In this document: positions 23,501-33,240 of the stretch, in pieces
How the letters are laid out: every line of letters starts with the position of its first letter
How positions within the stretch are numbered: the stretch's first letter is position 1
Source of the DNA: Dillenia suffruticosa
Taxonomy: Eukaryota; Streptophyta; Magnoliopsida; Dilleniales; Dilleniaceae
NCBI GenBank assembly: GCA_033439265.1
Contig: JAVTVX010000017.1
Coordinates: 2,203,001 to 2,267,000 of the forward strand
Length of the DNA stretch: 64,000 nucleotides
Direction: 5' to 3'
Translations under genes and position numbers: made by a program
The notes under the pieces: model-generated
What the model was told of the DNA's origin: nothing
What the model saw: the letters and a program-made list of their open reading frames with translations, nothing else
The model's database searches: none

Positions 23501-25379
23501 AGCAGCGGCATGCATTAAACTGACCTCAATCTCACTTTCAATCCTTCCATTAGTGCTCGAGCATTCCCTTAATTTACTTCCTCCCCTAAGGAGCAACATG
23601 AGGGGTACCCTTTTGCCTGCCCATTTGTAAATTGAGAAGTGAAATTGGTTGCTATCAAGTTGGTCTTCTGTGCTCTTTGAGCCCTTGTTTAGATCACCAT
23701 CTGCACTCATCTTATCATATTCAGTCACTTGACCTAACTCCTTGCTGCTAAGGCCATATTCCTGTGACAAAGGACCCGGGCGGTTGGTTGGCCATGAATC
23801 GTTTTTCAAGCTATCTGAAAATTGAGACATGGAAGCTGTCTGAGAATTAGGAGAGCCTGAACCATGGTTGATACCTTCCATGCTGCGATGATTACTAGAA
23901 GCAAATGCTGGCAAATCCATCCCCTTGGCCAATTTGGCTGGAAGGCTGCAGATTCAGAGGCAGGTCATGTAAGGAATCATATGAATGTATAGATAGCAAT
24001 CCATCAAGAAACATACTAGACAGCTCCAGAGGCATCCATTAATGCTTGTGTGCAATCATGGGGCCTGGAGGAGGGCGGGGAGATCTGGATCAAGTAAAGT
24101 AGCATTGGCTTTGGCCCCTCCTAATCTTTATTGTATTCAGGACAACCAAAGTCAACATCTAGTGTTCGTTGAAGTTAATATTTTATGCTTTGTGACATAA
24201 ATTTAATTGATGTTTATGTGTCCTTCATGAACAATTTGAATTCAAAGAAGTTAGGATATGCATTGATATCGACATTAAAATTTTTTTACGAAGAAAAAAA
24301 CTAATAAAAGATTTTAAACCCTCTCCTCCCCTTCTCCAACGCAATAATCGCTGGGTTCTTCAAATGGGCACAACTTTCTAACTTTTATCAGTTGCCAAAC
24401 CCCCGAACAGCTTCATATATAAGTATAACCAAAACCTTGGAATCTAAGCGTGAGCACTTTAGAGAATATAACAGGATGATATGCAAAAGACGAGAGGAAC
24501 CAGAGTTGATACAAATTTAAATAGATATACGTGAATGTGAGTAAGTCGACTTTGAAAATGGTGACCCCTCGGAATAGATATCATATCTATTGCCCTAACG
24601 CATTTAATCAAGATGAACAGACCGAATCAGGGCGAAGGGAGGGAGTAGGCAGGGGGCACCTGACCTGTTAAATTTTAAAGAAAAAAAATCAATATGGTTT
24701 TTTTTTTTTTTAAATTATTACTCCAAATATTATTTCTATCCTTAAAAGTTATAACCTCTGCCACTTCCTCCGCCATTCGCAGTCTCTGATATAAATTTGT
24801 GGCTTAGCCATGGCCGTAACCCAATATGATAGACCAATTAAAACTCCAAAAACAAGACACTACGAGAAAAACATAAAACAGAGATTGAGAAAACCTGAAG
24901 GGAACAGAGAGGCTAGGACTAGCAAAGGGCTCAGCCTTGGGAGGCAAAGGGCGAGCAGGGCTCAACACCCTGGAAGGCGAAGATATTGAGAACACATCCC
25001 GCTCCGGCTTCCTAGGCGTACAACTCAAAGATTCCTCTCCTCCGAAGATGTCATCGAAGAAATCTTCGCTAGGGTATCGTCTCCGATTCGCACTGTCTTC
25101 CCCAAACACAGGTTTCTCACTCATGCCAGACCACGGATCGCGAGATGCCACTGTTTCATCGTCTCTTCGATTTCCATAGGAATCTGGAGACTCGCTGAAA
25201 CTGAATCTCAATTCGTGGACCGAAGACCGTCTCGGTGGACCTCCGAAGACGTCGCTGAAATCGACGTCGGAATTTCTGAGAGAAGAAGAAGAAGGTTCGG
25301 GTGAATAAGTTGTGCTTATAAATGACCTCTGCGGACCGTAACCTAGTAACACGTTTTCTCTCCGAGAAAATCTCTTCAT
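20557..25379 (-). CDS. JAC1: JAC1: J-domain protein required for chloroplast accumulation response
   Basis: Nine exons join in phase: 24895-25379, 23122-23945, 22653-23035, 22428-22533, 21719-21786, 21337-21402, 21175-21252, 20834-21010 and 20557-20595, giving 741 residues. The N-terminus ([20 protein letters not shown], then [11 protein letters not shown]) and the second-exon start ([14 protein letters not shown]) are JAC1 hallmarks. The middle is long, polar and probably disordered. The C-terminus is an auxilin-type J domain ([13 protein letters not shown] to the end) with the HPD triad at residues 704-706, which stimulates Hsp70 ATPase. The last exon encodes only [12 protein letters not shown]. 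In Arabidopsis JAC1 acts in the cytosol downstream of phototropins in actin-dependent chloroplast movement. An in-frame ATG at 25433 would add 18 residues; the ATG at 25379 is preferred because the conserved sequence starts there. The protein is somewhat longer than I recall for Arabidopsis, mainly in the disordered middle. Confidence 0.93.
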
Positions 25380-26697
25380 ATTTTTATATGTATTTGGCGG
25401 GAAATCTGTCAAAGAAAACGTCGACACTACCATTTGAAATTCAACATGAAAGCCATGAATCCAAATCTAAGAGCTCTGACAACTGAAACAGAAGCAGATG
25501 GGTCCAACGGTAAAAGAAACAAAAAACACACACACACACACAAGTTGATGTTCGATCCACAAAATCTAGGAATAAAATGAATTTCCTAAAATTGAGGCTT
25601 AGAAACGTGCGAAGATCAAACAAGGAAAAATCAGATAAGACGGGGACAAGAAAGAGGGGGTGGGGCTAGGGAGAATTTGAAGCCACAAAAATGGCGGTGA
25701 AGATCTGTTTGGAATGGATAAGAAGACTAAGAAGAAAATGAATTTTTCTGTGAGGGAAGGTATTAGGCCATAAGGAGCGACTGATTAGGCATTGGGCATT
25801 GCGGGTCACCAAAAATTCTTTTGTTCTTTTAATTATTTTTTTCTTGGCGTACGTTGATTCCGAAATTTTTGTGATGCGGACGTAATTGAATTTTCATTAA
25901 TGGAACTGTCGGAGTCTCGACCGCCTGCCACGTCATGAACCGTGAGACATTGCTCTCTTCCCTTGCTGGTCGCCCTAAGAAAAATAGATGGCTACCAGAA
26001 ATACCGACTAGTCTAATCAGTTGAATTAATTAAATCAATCCTTAAAACGCTTTCCTCGTACAAGTTACAAAAAAATTTCTAATTTTGGTTAAATAAATCC
26101 TAATTTTAATTAAAATTAAATTATTTATTCTTTAAAAATTAAAAGGGTTATACTGAGATTGCGTTTAATACCTTTAAAATTATTTTTTGAAAGATAAATT
26201 TTAAGAACTTTGTTTTGAATAGAGACTATGGTGCATATAAATTATAACGATAATTCTAAAAAATATATTTTAAACAAAGAAATTAATGTACTAGAACTAT
26301 GGATAATTAGATACGATTTAAAAAATCATTTTCCTAGATAACCATTTTCAAAAAACCACCGTTAAGAATTAGTTCTAAAAAATAATTTTAAACACTAAAA
26401 GAAAAAAAATGTTCCTTCCCATGGCACTAATCTCTCATCAAAACTTTTTATCGAAAATAGTTTGATATTAACTTGAACTGTATAATGAACTCTTAAATTA
26501 TAATTTAATCCATATAAACAAATTTAAATTTATAAATAAATAAATAAATCCAACTACTCGATTTCTTCGGCAAGCGACCATAACTATATAACGATCTTAT
26601 GAAATTTTTGAAAAATGGTCTATAAAGTAGAATGCGCATATGCAATAGACTAGCGTAAATTCAATAGAATAGAGCAATAAGAGAAAACCCAAAATGT
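25380..26697 (-). promoter_or_regulatory. JAC1 leader/promoter region and intergenic DNA
   Basis: The first 350 bases upstream of the JAC1 start probably contain the leader and promoter. They include a (CA)n tract near 25528-25542. No specific light-response element can be asserted. From about 26000 on the sequence is AT-rich and featureless up to the first SINE. Confidence 0.4.
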
Positions 26698-26830
26698 CCC
26701 TCAGGACAGCTCAAGTGGTAGGACCTTCCCATTTCCATCTTCCCTTCTCTGATTTGAACCCGTTTGATTATATCTCATTATTAAAAAAAAAAAAAAAAAA
26801 AAAAAAAGAAAAAAAAGAAAAAGGAAGAAA
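26698..26830 (+). mobile_element. tRNA-derived SINE, copy 1
   Basis: The head CCCTCAGGACAGCTCAAGTG resembles a tRNA box A, TTTGAACCCG about 55 bases on resembles box B, and an A-tail of about 25 bases begins near 26782. Total length is about 110 bases plus tail, normal for short plant SINEs. It is 240 bases upstream of a related copy in the same orientation. Confidence 0.65.
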
Positions 26831-26961
26831 AGAAAGTACCCAAAATAGCGGAGCCCTTTTCGGGACGGTGCATGCAAGTTGCAACCATATGAATCATCCC
26901 AAGTCGGTTAATATGCTTTTACGAATCCATGTAACTTTGCATCAGTAGGACCTGGGCCTAT

Positions 26962-27063
26962 CCCTCGGGGGATAGCTCAAGCAGTAAAGTTTTACTATTT
27001 TCATTTTGTCTTTCCTTATTCAACCCCACTTAATTACATTCCCTTATTAAAAAAAAAAAAAAG
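26962..27063 (+). mobile_element. tRNA-derived SINE, copy 2
   Basis: The head CCCTCGGGGGATAGCTCAAG matches copy 1 and the inverted copy near 10.3 kb. A TTCAACCCC segment lies in the box B position, followed by a CTTAATTACATTCCCTTATT stretch very similar to copy 1 and a 14-base A-tail. The shared 3' segment shows both belong to one family. Confidence 0.65.
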
Positions 27064-29188
27064 GGCGAGGCCTTTGCCTACCACGTGAATATGACGTTAA
27101 CAGAATCAATTGTTCCTGTAGCCTTATGCTCTGCTAGGGTCCCAATTCTTGTGCCAATCATCTCTGTTATATGCTTACATCTTGTCCCGCAGCCCTCAAA
27201 AACAAAATTGTCACCATAAGGCATGGACTTATATGGTAAGTTTTTATAGTTTTACCGGCACAAGTGTAAAATATTCAACCCTGCCTTTTTTCTCTTTCTT
27301 TCTCACTCTTTTCTCTCTTTATCCAACTTATTTGATAATACGTAATTATCTAACAATGAAATATACATCCTTAAGCAATTTTGTGCAGAACTCTGTAGAA
27401 TTTTTCCTTTTTCTTTTTCCTGTTTTAGGTTAAATTAGAAAATGGGTAAAATGTGTAAAATTACATATGTAATTATCCTAATAATATTTGACCTAATTAA
27501 AATATTATTGGAAATCAAATATGCCAATGGCTAGATGACTACTTATTTCATTGTCAAAGAAATCTAACGAGGCTTCAGTTTTACTTTTGCACGTGTAAAT
27601 AAATATCACACACACACACACACATATATGTTTTGAATTAAAAAATATATATATATATATATTCAGTTTTCTTCAAAACCTCACCCCTTCTAAACCCCTT
27701 GCCATTCCAATCATTCACCGCACGATGACAAGGTAAAAGATTTATTCAATCTTCCGTATTTGCTAAAAGCATTATTAAAAAAAAAAAAAATTCATGACGG
27801 GGAGCCGGTTGGAACTTTTATTGAACACCTCATCTACAACATTCCCATAAGCTAAATTTCAAGAAAATTCAACCAGAAACATCATGTTTGTGTTATTGAA
27901 AGTTAAACAATGATTTCCGATGCAAACAATGATTTCCGATGCAATTTTTCTTCACCCATGAATGGACCCATCAATTGGTATTCAAATCATTTGCAGAGAG
28001 AAGGGGAGAACAGGAGACGAGAGAGAACCTGGAAAACGATCCTGACTAACTTTAGGAGTATGTTCTTGAGGCCATTGATGTGGTAGTTGCTCCAATTTAA
28101 CCGAGGTTTCTCCAACTTTACCCAGAATTTTCTTGCACTTGTTTACGTTTGTCCTGCTGCCAATGCCAGGCGTGATGGTGGCGTTTATTGATGAGCTTAC
28201 GGCACAGAAACAAACTTCAGATTTGATAGGAAAAAGGTGAGGGAACATAAAAGGATACCCAGGATCATGTAAGGAGCAAAACTATCTCCTAGTCATTCTC
28301 TACCTCTCACACCTCACTTCCATATCCAACATTTCTTACCTTCAATAAAATATCTATTTCAGGGTTCTGCAGTTGCAGACACCATCGTCCAACTAATGGA
28401 CAAAGGAGTATTCTTTGTCACCTTACCCTACTATTTCTCCCCTCTCCATTTTCTCCCCCCCCCCCCAAAACCAGGGAAAGATCTTTTCCCTCCTCAATTT
28501 TCTTCCCCCACTACCTTCGCCCCCCAAATTTACTCCCCCCCCCCAACCCGCGTAACAGGCATGTGTCTTCTCAAAGAGGGAAACTGACCATGATATGTTT
28601 CATCACATATGGGCAGGGGCTTATCTGGCTAAGGACATACTACCGATCTACCCCACGGTGCACACATCAATAGTTCCAATTTTTTATCGGATGTCCCCAA
28701 AGGGACGGACACATCAATGGTACTCCAAAATAACCCAAACCCCGCCCAACCAAGTCTCCATTCTGAGTGTTTGTCACATGGCCTGCTGAATGTGCCATAT
28801 TTGGAACCAGCAGTGCCAGCAAATATATGGAATACCAAGAGTACTCTAGTTTTGTAACTCAATCAAGCATAGAGAGATGAAATGGAACATGAAATGGAAC
28901 ATGAAATGGAAGACTTGCAGTTGGGTAGTGAAAAACAATAAACAAGAATAAAAAAAAAAAAAAAAAGAACCACAAATTTAGGTAATCATTTGTAAAACTC
29001 TGTGGTCATCAAAAGTACTGCTAGAATACAAGAGCAAAGTAAAGCAATAATATATCAAAAATTCAAAGAAACTACAGAACTAAATAAAATTTCACAGTGC
29101 TCTTCAAATGTAAAAATCAGTCTGACTATTAAGTATTTAGTGATTTACTTGCGAGAAGTGATCCAAAGTCTTCTTTGACTCGATGCTG
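27064..29188. other. Intergenic region, no supported gene
   Basis: About 2.1 kb between the SINE pair and the arabinosyltransferase gene. A minus-strand frame at 27982-28248 (88 codons) ends near a plausible donor (CCAG/GTTCTC) and could be a first exon, but no continuation is visible and I do not recognise the peptide. C-runs occur at 28456-28467 and 28538-28547. (CA)n and (TA)n runs occur at 27608-27626 and 27645-27661. The last few hundred bases are probably the 3' untranslated region of the next gene. Confidence 0.45.
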
Positions 29189-30902
29189 TCACTCAGAACC
29201 ATCAGGAAAAGGGTCCAAAGCATCTTTCTTGCCATTCACATAGAACTCAACAACAGCTCTCATTCTGGAGAGTTTATCTGGGTGATAATTCAAATGAACA
29301 ATTACTGGCTTTAAATTTTTCAGCCTGGATTCTTTCCTTACAGTCTTGAACAGGACCTTGCTATTCATGAAGAGATAGAAATCCATAGTCCTCTTGGAAG
29401 CATGAAGTCCAGTGTAACCAGGGTGGGAAGGGAAGTAAAGCTCCTCATTGAACACCGCTTGATCCCACACTTTTTGCCTAGCAAGTCGATCAGCTACACG
29501 ATCCAAAAGCTCAATTGCAGGAACCGTGGGCCTAATAAAGAAGAAACCGGAATTATAAACCCAAATCCTCATTGTATGAGCATACCGAGCCCAACCCATG
29601 GCAGGTTCATCAAATACATCATTATATCCATAAGCAGTCATATTGTTGTGTCCATCAGTCATAGACTCCACATCTGAATCCCGATAGAGATAATCAAATG
29701 GGTTCTGCAAATATATGATATCGACATCTGAGAGAAGAACACCATAACCGAGCTGCAAGAACTCCCTCAAAATATGAAACTTCAATCCTGAAACGACATG
29801 GTTACCTCCCGTCCTTCCAATAGAATCAACAACCTTATCAGGGTCTCTCTTGTACACTGGGACGTCATTTGACTTGCAGAAAGTCTCAGTTGCATCATCT
29901 AATGCAACAACCAGATAATTGGTTATGCCTACTTTCTTGATGCTGTTGAACCATACCTCAAGCATGCCTCTAACATTTGAATTTGCAAGTGCAACTATGA
30001 GCTCTTTGCCTATTGCGACCTCCTCCAGGATCTTTGCCAATCTTGGGTTCACAGATTCATCAGGAAGAACAGTGGGGTTGGTCCTCAAACTCTTAACAGT
30101 GCCAAAAGGACCGGCCTTGTGCTGTTTACCCAACACTACAACCTGCTGTTGGGCTAGACCATTTTGTTGTTGAGCCAACCGAAGCTTTTCAGTTAGGTCT
30201 CTGACCTGTTTTTTCAGCTCAATATTCTTCTCAGACAGTGCTACGATTTCGGACTTTAGCAGGTTGACCTTTTCCGATGAATCACAAGTTACCGACCCAG
30301 TCTGAAAACCAAAACCCATCAATCAAATCCCACATAACACGCCAGCCAAGACATTATAAATCAATAAATTTGGTTCAACTTGCTTAAAAACGTTAGCAAC
30401 CGAACAATAAAATCTATGATTATACCACAATACATAAGCGTCCAAATGTCAATCAATACAAAGAACAGAGTTAAGGGAAAGAAAGGAACAGCAGAAAAAA
30501 CCCCTTCTAAAATAAATGCCCATTCTGAACTCCAGTGCAATGTAGCAGACAAATAGAGCTTATTTATAGGTGATACATTTTCATTTTAAACATCGACGCC
30601 AAAACAAAGATGTTATTTCCTCAAATTTCACATGATTTCCATGAAAAATTTTTCCGGAAAAAAAATTCATGGGCATTTTTGGAGTATTACAGATCAAACA
30701 TGATAAAGATTAAGGAAATCAAAACCTTAGAGAGGAGACTAGAAGATGTTGTTTGGGGATTAGCAGCAAAGAAGCCATGAGGATACAAGAAAGCAAAGAC
30801 GCATCCGAGAAGAACACCAATAGAAATCGCAGCAGCAATCCTCGACCTACGAAGTGATTGTCCATTGTTCCTCATTAACGATCCATCTCTACGGATCGCC
30901 AT
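29189..30902 (-). CDS. RRA-type arabinosyltransferase (GT77 family)
   Basis: Two exons, 30726-30902 and 29189-30301, encode 429 residues with phase-zero joining. Residues 1-20 are a short basic cytosolic tail. Residues 21-42 ([20 protein letters not shown]) form a signal anchor, so this is a type II Golgi membrane protein. A likely coiled-coil stem follows at about 69-112. The nucleotide-diphospho-sugar transferase domain runs from about 145 to 425, with the metal-binding DVD at residues 251-253 in [12 protein letters not shown]. The family (REDUCED RESIDUAL ARABINOSE RRA1-3 in Arabidopsis) adds arabinofuranose to hydroxyproline-bound arabinose on extensins and related wall proteins. Length matches the family. 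A nearly identical second first exon lies 1 kb upstream (31727-31903), so the gene may have two promoters feeding one common second exon. It cannot be assigned to RRA1, 2 or 3 by eye. Confidence 0.93.
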
Positions 30903-31366
30903 CAAATTTCAACAACCTCAATCAGCTCGAGTTCGAGGATTGAGGTTTGTGGGATGCAAATGAAGAAGAGGTTTGTCCTAAATTTTCGAACAATTTGATT
31001 GAGTGAAATGTAACACCCTTGATTTGGAGTTTCTGTTTCTCCTGCCCCCCCCCCCTCTCACGAAAAAGAGAGAGGTTTGAACAAAGTCTTTGCCTGCCAG
31101 TGCAGGATAGTTATTGCAATTTGCAGGAGATCTCAATGATCCTGTGTTTCTCACCTAACCTTATAGACCGTCCTTCACTTATTTTTAAGTAATGTTTGAG
31201 AAACTTCAACTTATTTATTTTTCATTTTATTCTACCTAAAATATTTTTTTTTAACAAAGAATAAAGAGTTCATTATGCAAAAATTTAGTATTTCCTATAA
31301 TAATAATAATAATAATTTTAATTAAAATTTTATTTAACATTAATTGAGTTTAATTTTAATTGTTTA

Positions 31367-31660
31367 AATAAGACTTTTAGGGTAGTTAATCTATAAAAAC
31401 AGATAAAAACCCCAGATTTAATATTAATTGAGTATTATTTGAGTATTTTCTATAATTGTTTAAAACAGATAAAAACGGAGTAGATTTAATTGTTGAAATA
31501 AGACTTTTAAGGTAGTAAATTTATTAAAACAGATAAAAACCCTAGATTTAATATTAATTGAGTATTTCCTATAATTGTTTAAAACAGATTAAAAAAAAAA
31601 CAGAGTAGATTAAATTGTTTAAATAAGACTCTTAAGGTACTGAATTTATTTAATATTAAT
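31367..31660 (+). repeat. Tandem repeat of about 125 bp between the duplicated segments
   Basis: The word AATAAGACTTTTAGGGTAGT recurs in variant form at about 31369, 31497 and 31622, and once more at about 32391. Each is followed by AAAACAGATAAAAACCC-AGATTTAATATTAATTGAGTATT. The array is AT-rich and non-coding and lies between the two RRA first-exon copies. Confidence 0.7.
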
Positions 31661-31726
31661 TTAGTATTACAGATCAAGTATGAGCAAGATTAAAAAAATT
31701 TAAGGCAGTAAGCGAGAATTCAAAAC

Positions 31727-31903
31727 CTTAGAGAGGAGACTAGAAGATGTTGTTTGTGGATTAGCAGCAAAGAAGCCACGAGGATACAAGAAAGCAAAGA
31801 CGCATCCGAGAAGAACACCAATAGAAATCGCAGCAGCAATCCTCGACCCAAGAAGTGATTGTCCATTGCTCCGCATCAACGATCCATCTCTCCGGATCGC
31901 CAT
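31727..31903 (-). other. Duplicate first exon of the RRA gene (alternative exon or decaying copy)
   Basis: A 59-codon frame from the ATG at 31903 to the donor AAG/GTTTTG at 31726 is the same length as the first exon of the RRA gene. It differs at a few residues only (SNGQSLLGS for NNGQSLRRS, and YPRGFF for YPHGFF). The signal anchor is preserved. No second exon follows before the next first-exon copy, so a transcript starting here would have to splice over the downstream first exon to the common exon 2. Preservation of frame and donor suggests either recent duplication or use as an alternative first exon. Confidence 0.8.
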
Positions 31904-32425
31904 CCAATTTCAACAACCTCAATCAGCACGAGTTCGAGGTTTGAGGTCTGTGGGATGCAAATGAAGTGGAGTTTTGTCCTAAATTTTCGAACAAATTTCG
32001 GGAAATTACAATTTGATTGAATGAAATGTAAAACCCTAGATTTGGAGTTTCTGTTTCTCCCGCTGACTCTCACGAAAAAAGAGAGACAAGAAACGAGAGA
32101 AGTCTAAACTGGACAAAGTCTTTGCTTAGTGGGGCAGAGTGGTTATTGCAATTTGCAGTAGACACGAATGATCCCGTGTTTCTCACCTCACCATATAAAC
32201 CAGTCCTTCACTTATTTTTAAGTGATATTTGCGAAACTTGAACTTATTTATATTTCATTTTATTCTACCTAATTTTTTTTAAACTAAAAATAAAGAGTTC
32301 ATTATGCAAAAAATTAATATTTTCTATAAGAATTATTATTTTTATTAAAAACATATTTAAAATTAATTAAGTTTAACATTAATTGTTTAAATAAGACTTT
32401 TAAGACGGTGAATTTAGTAAAACAG

Positions 32426-33240
32426 ATAATTTGGAGAAAATACAATATTAACATAAACTTGAACGGGTCTCAATATGAGTGTGAGGAGAAGGTGTACCGA
32501 CCACGTAAGACCATTGTCTCTTCTGCAGTGTCGTAGGATAAGATTCTAATCTGAGTTGTCCTTCGACGTTTTAATGTTAAAAAATAACCATTTTGCTACC
32601 AATTAATAAAATGCTAAATTTCAGAAGGAAACAACACCGCCACCCCTTAGTGACAATTAGGAGGACGTTCCCAGATTTGGTTTTAACCAATCTGCTACAA
32701 TAATCCCATCAAGATGTCAGAGTGCTGTAAAATACCGTAGGCAGCTCGATTCATCGACTCTTTAACGTATGTTTGTTGTTGCCGTTGTTTTTTATTTATT
32801 TTTTATTTAACCCCAAAATAAATCCAACAATTAATATCCAAAATTATATTCGATTAATATCCAAAATTAATTATATTCAATAACTACTATTAAACACTTT
32901 TTTAGAGAGAGCTCTTTCATCGAAATATTTTTTTCTTTCTCAAATCTCGAACCTTAGTTTTTTATTAAGAAATTTAACTTCTTTCCCACTTAACCACTAT
33001 CTATCGGCTTAATGTTGTTATTCATACCAACGGGATGCCAAAAGTTTTTTCAGAGCCATATCATTAGAAGGATTCAAAAATTGTCCAAAAACCAGAGCAC
33101 AGAAGGGAAGCAGATGAATTTCATAATCAGTCGCCCTTATGTATGCTAACTTTTGTTCTGGTAAAGAGCATATGAAAAAAAAAATTCAAGATCAAATTTT
33201 TACATGAGGCAAAAAAAAATGTGGTTTTACAAAGAACTTG
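32426..33240. other. Intergenic region
   Basis: Nothing recognisable in about 800 bases. The composition is AT-rich with short T-runs. The end nearest 33240 is likely the 3' untranslated region of the phosphatase gene. Confidence 0.5.

Larger units (their letters stand above)
30687..32425. repeat. Tandem duplication covering RRA first exon and promoter
   Basis: Segments 30687-31410 and about 31665-32425 are direct copies. They share the first coding exon, the leader, the stretch around CACTTATTTTTAAGT, AATAAAGAGTTCATTATGCA and the word AATAAGACTTTTA. The copies differ by scattered substitutions and short indels, including a 20-base insertion in the upstream leader near 32000. The unit is about 0.75 kb at a distance of about 1.0 kb. 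Confidence 0.88.

Noticed and set aside
23172..23630. Plus-strand frames of 60-76 codons
   Set aside because: They are antisense shadows of the large JAC1 exon 2.
27982..28248. 88-codon minus-strand frame with a nearby plausible donor
   Set aside because: No second exon, no recognisable domain and C-rich low-complexity DNA nearby. It was not listed as a gene.
31367..31660. Possible CRISPR-like array of regular repeats
   Set aside because: Repeats are about 125 bp, diverged, without unique spacers, and the DNA is plant nuclear. It is an ordinary tandem repeat.
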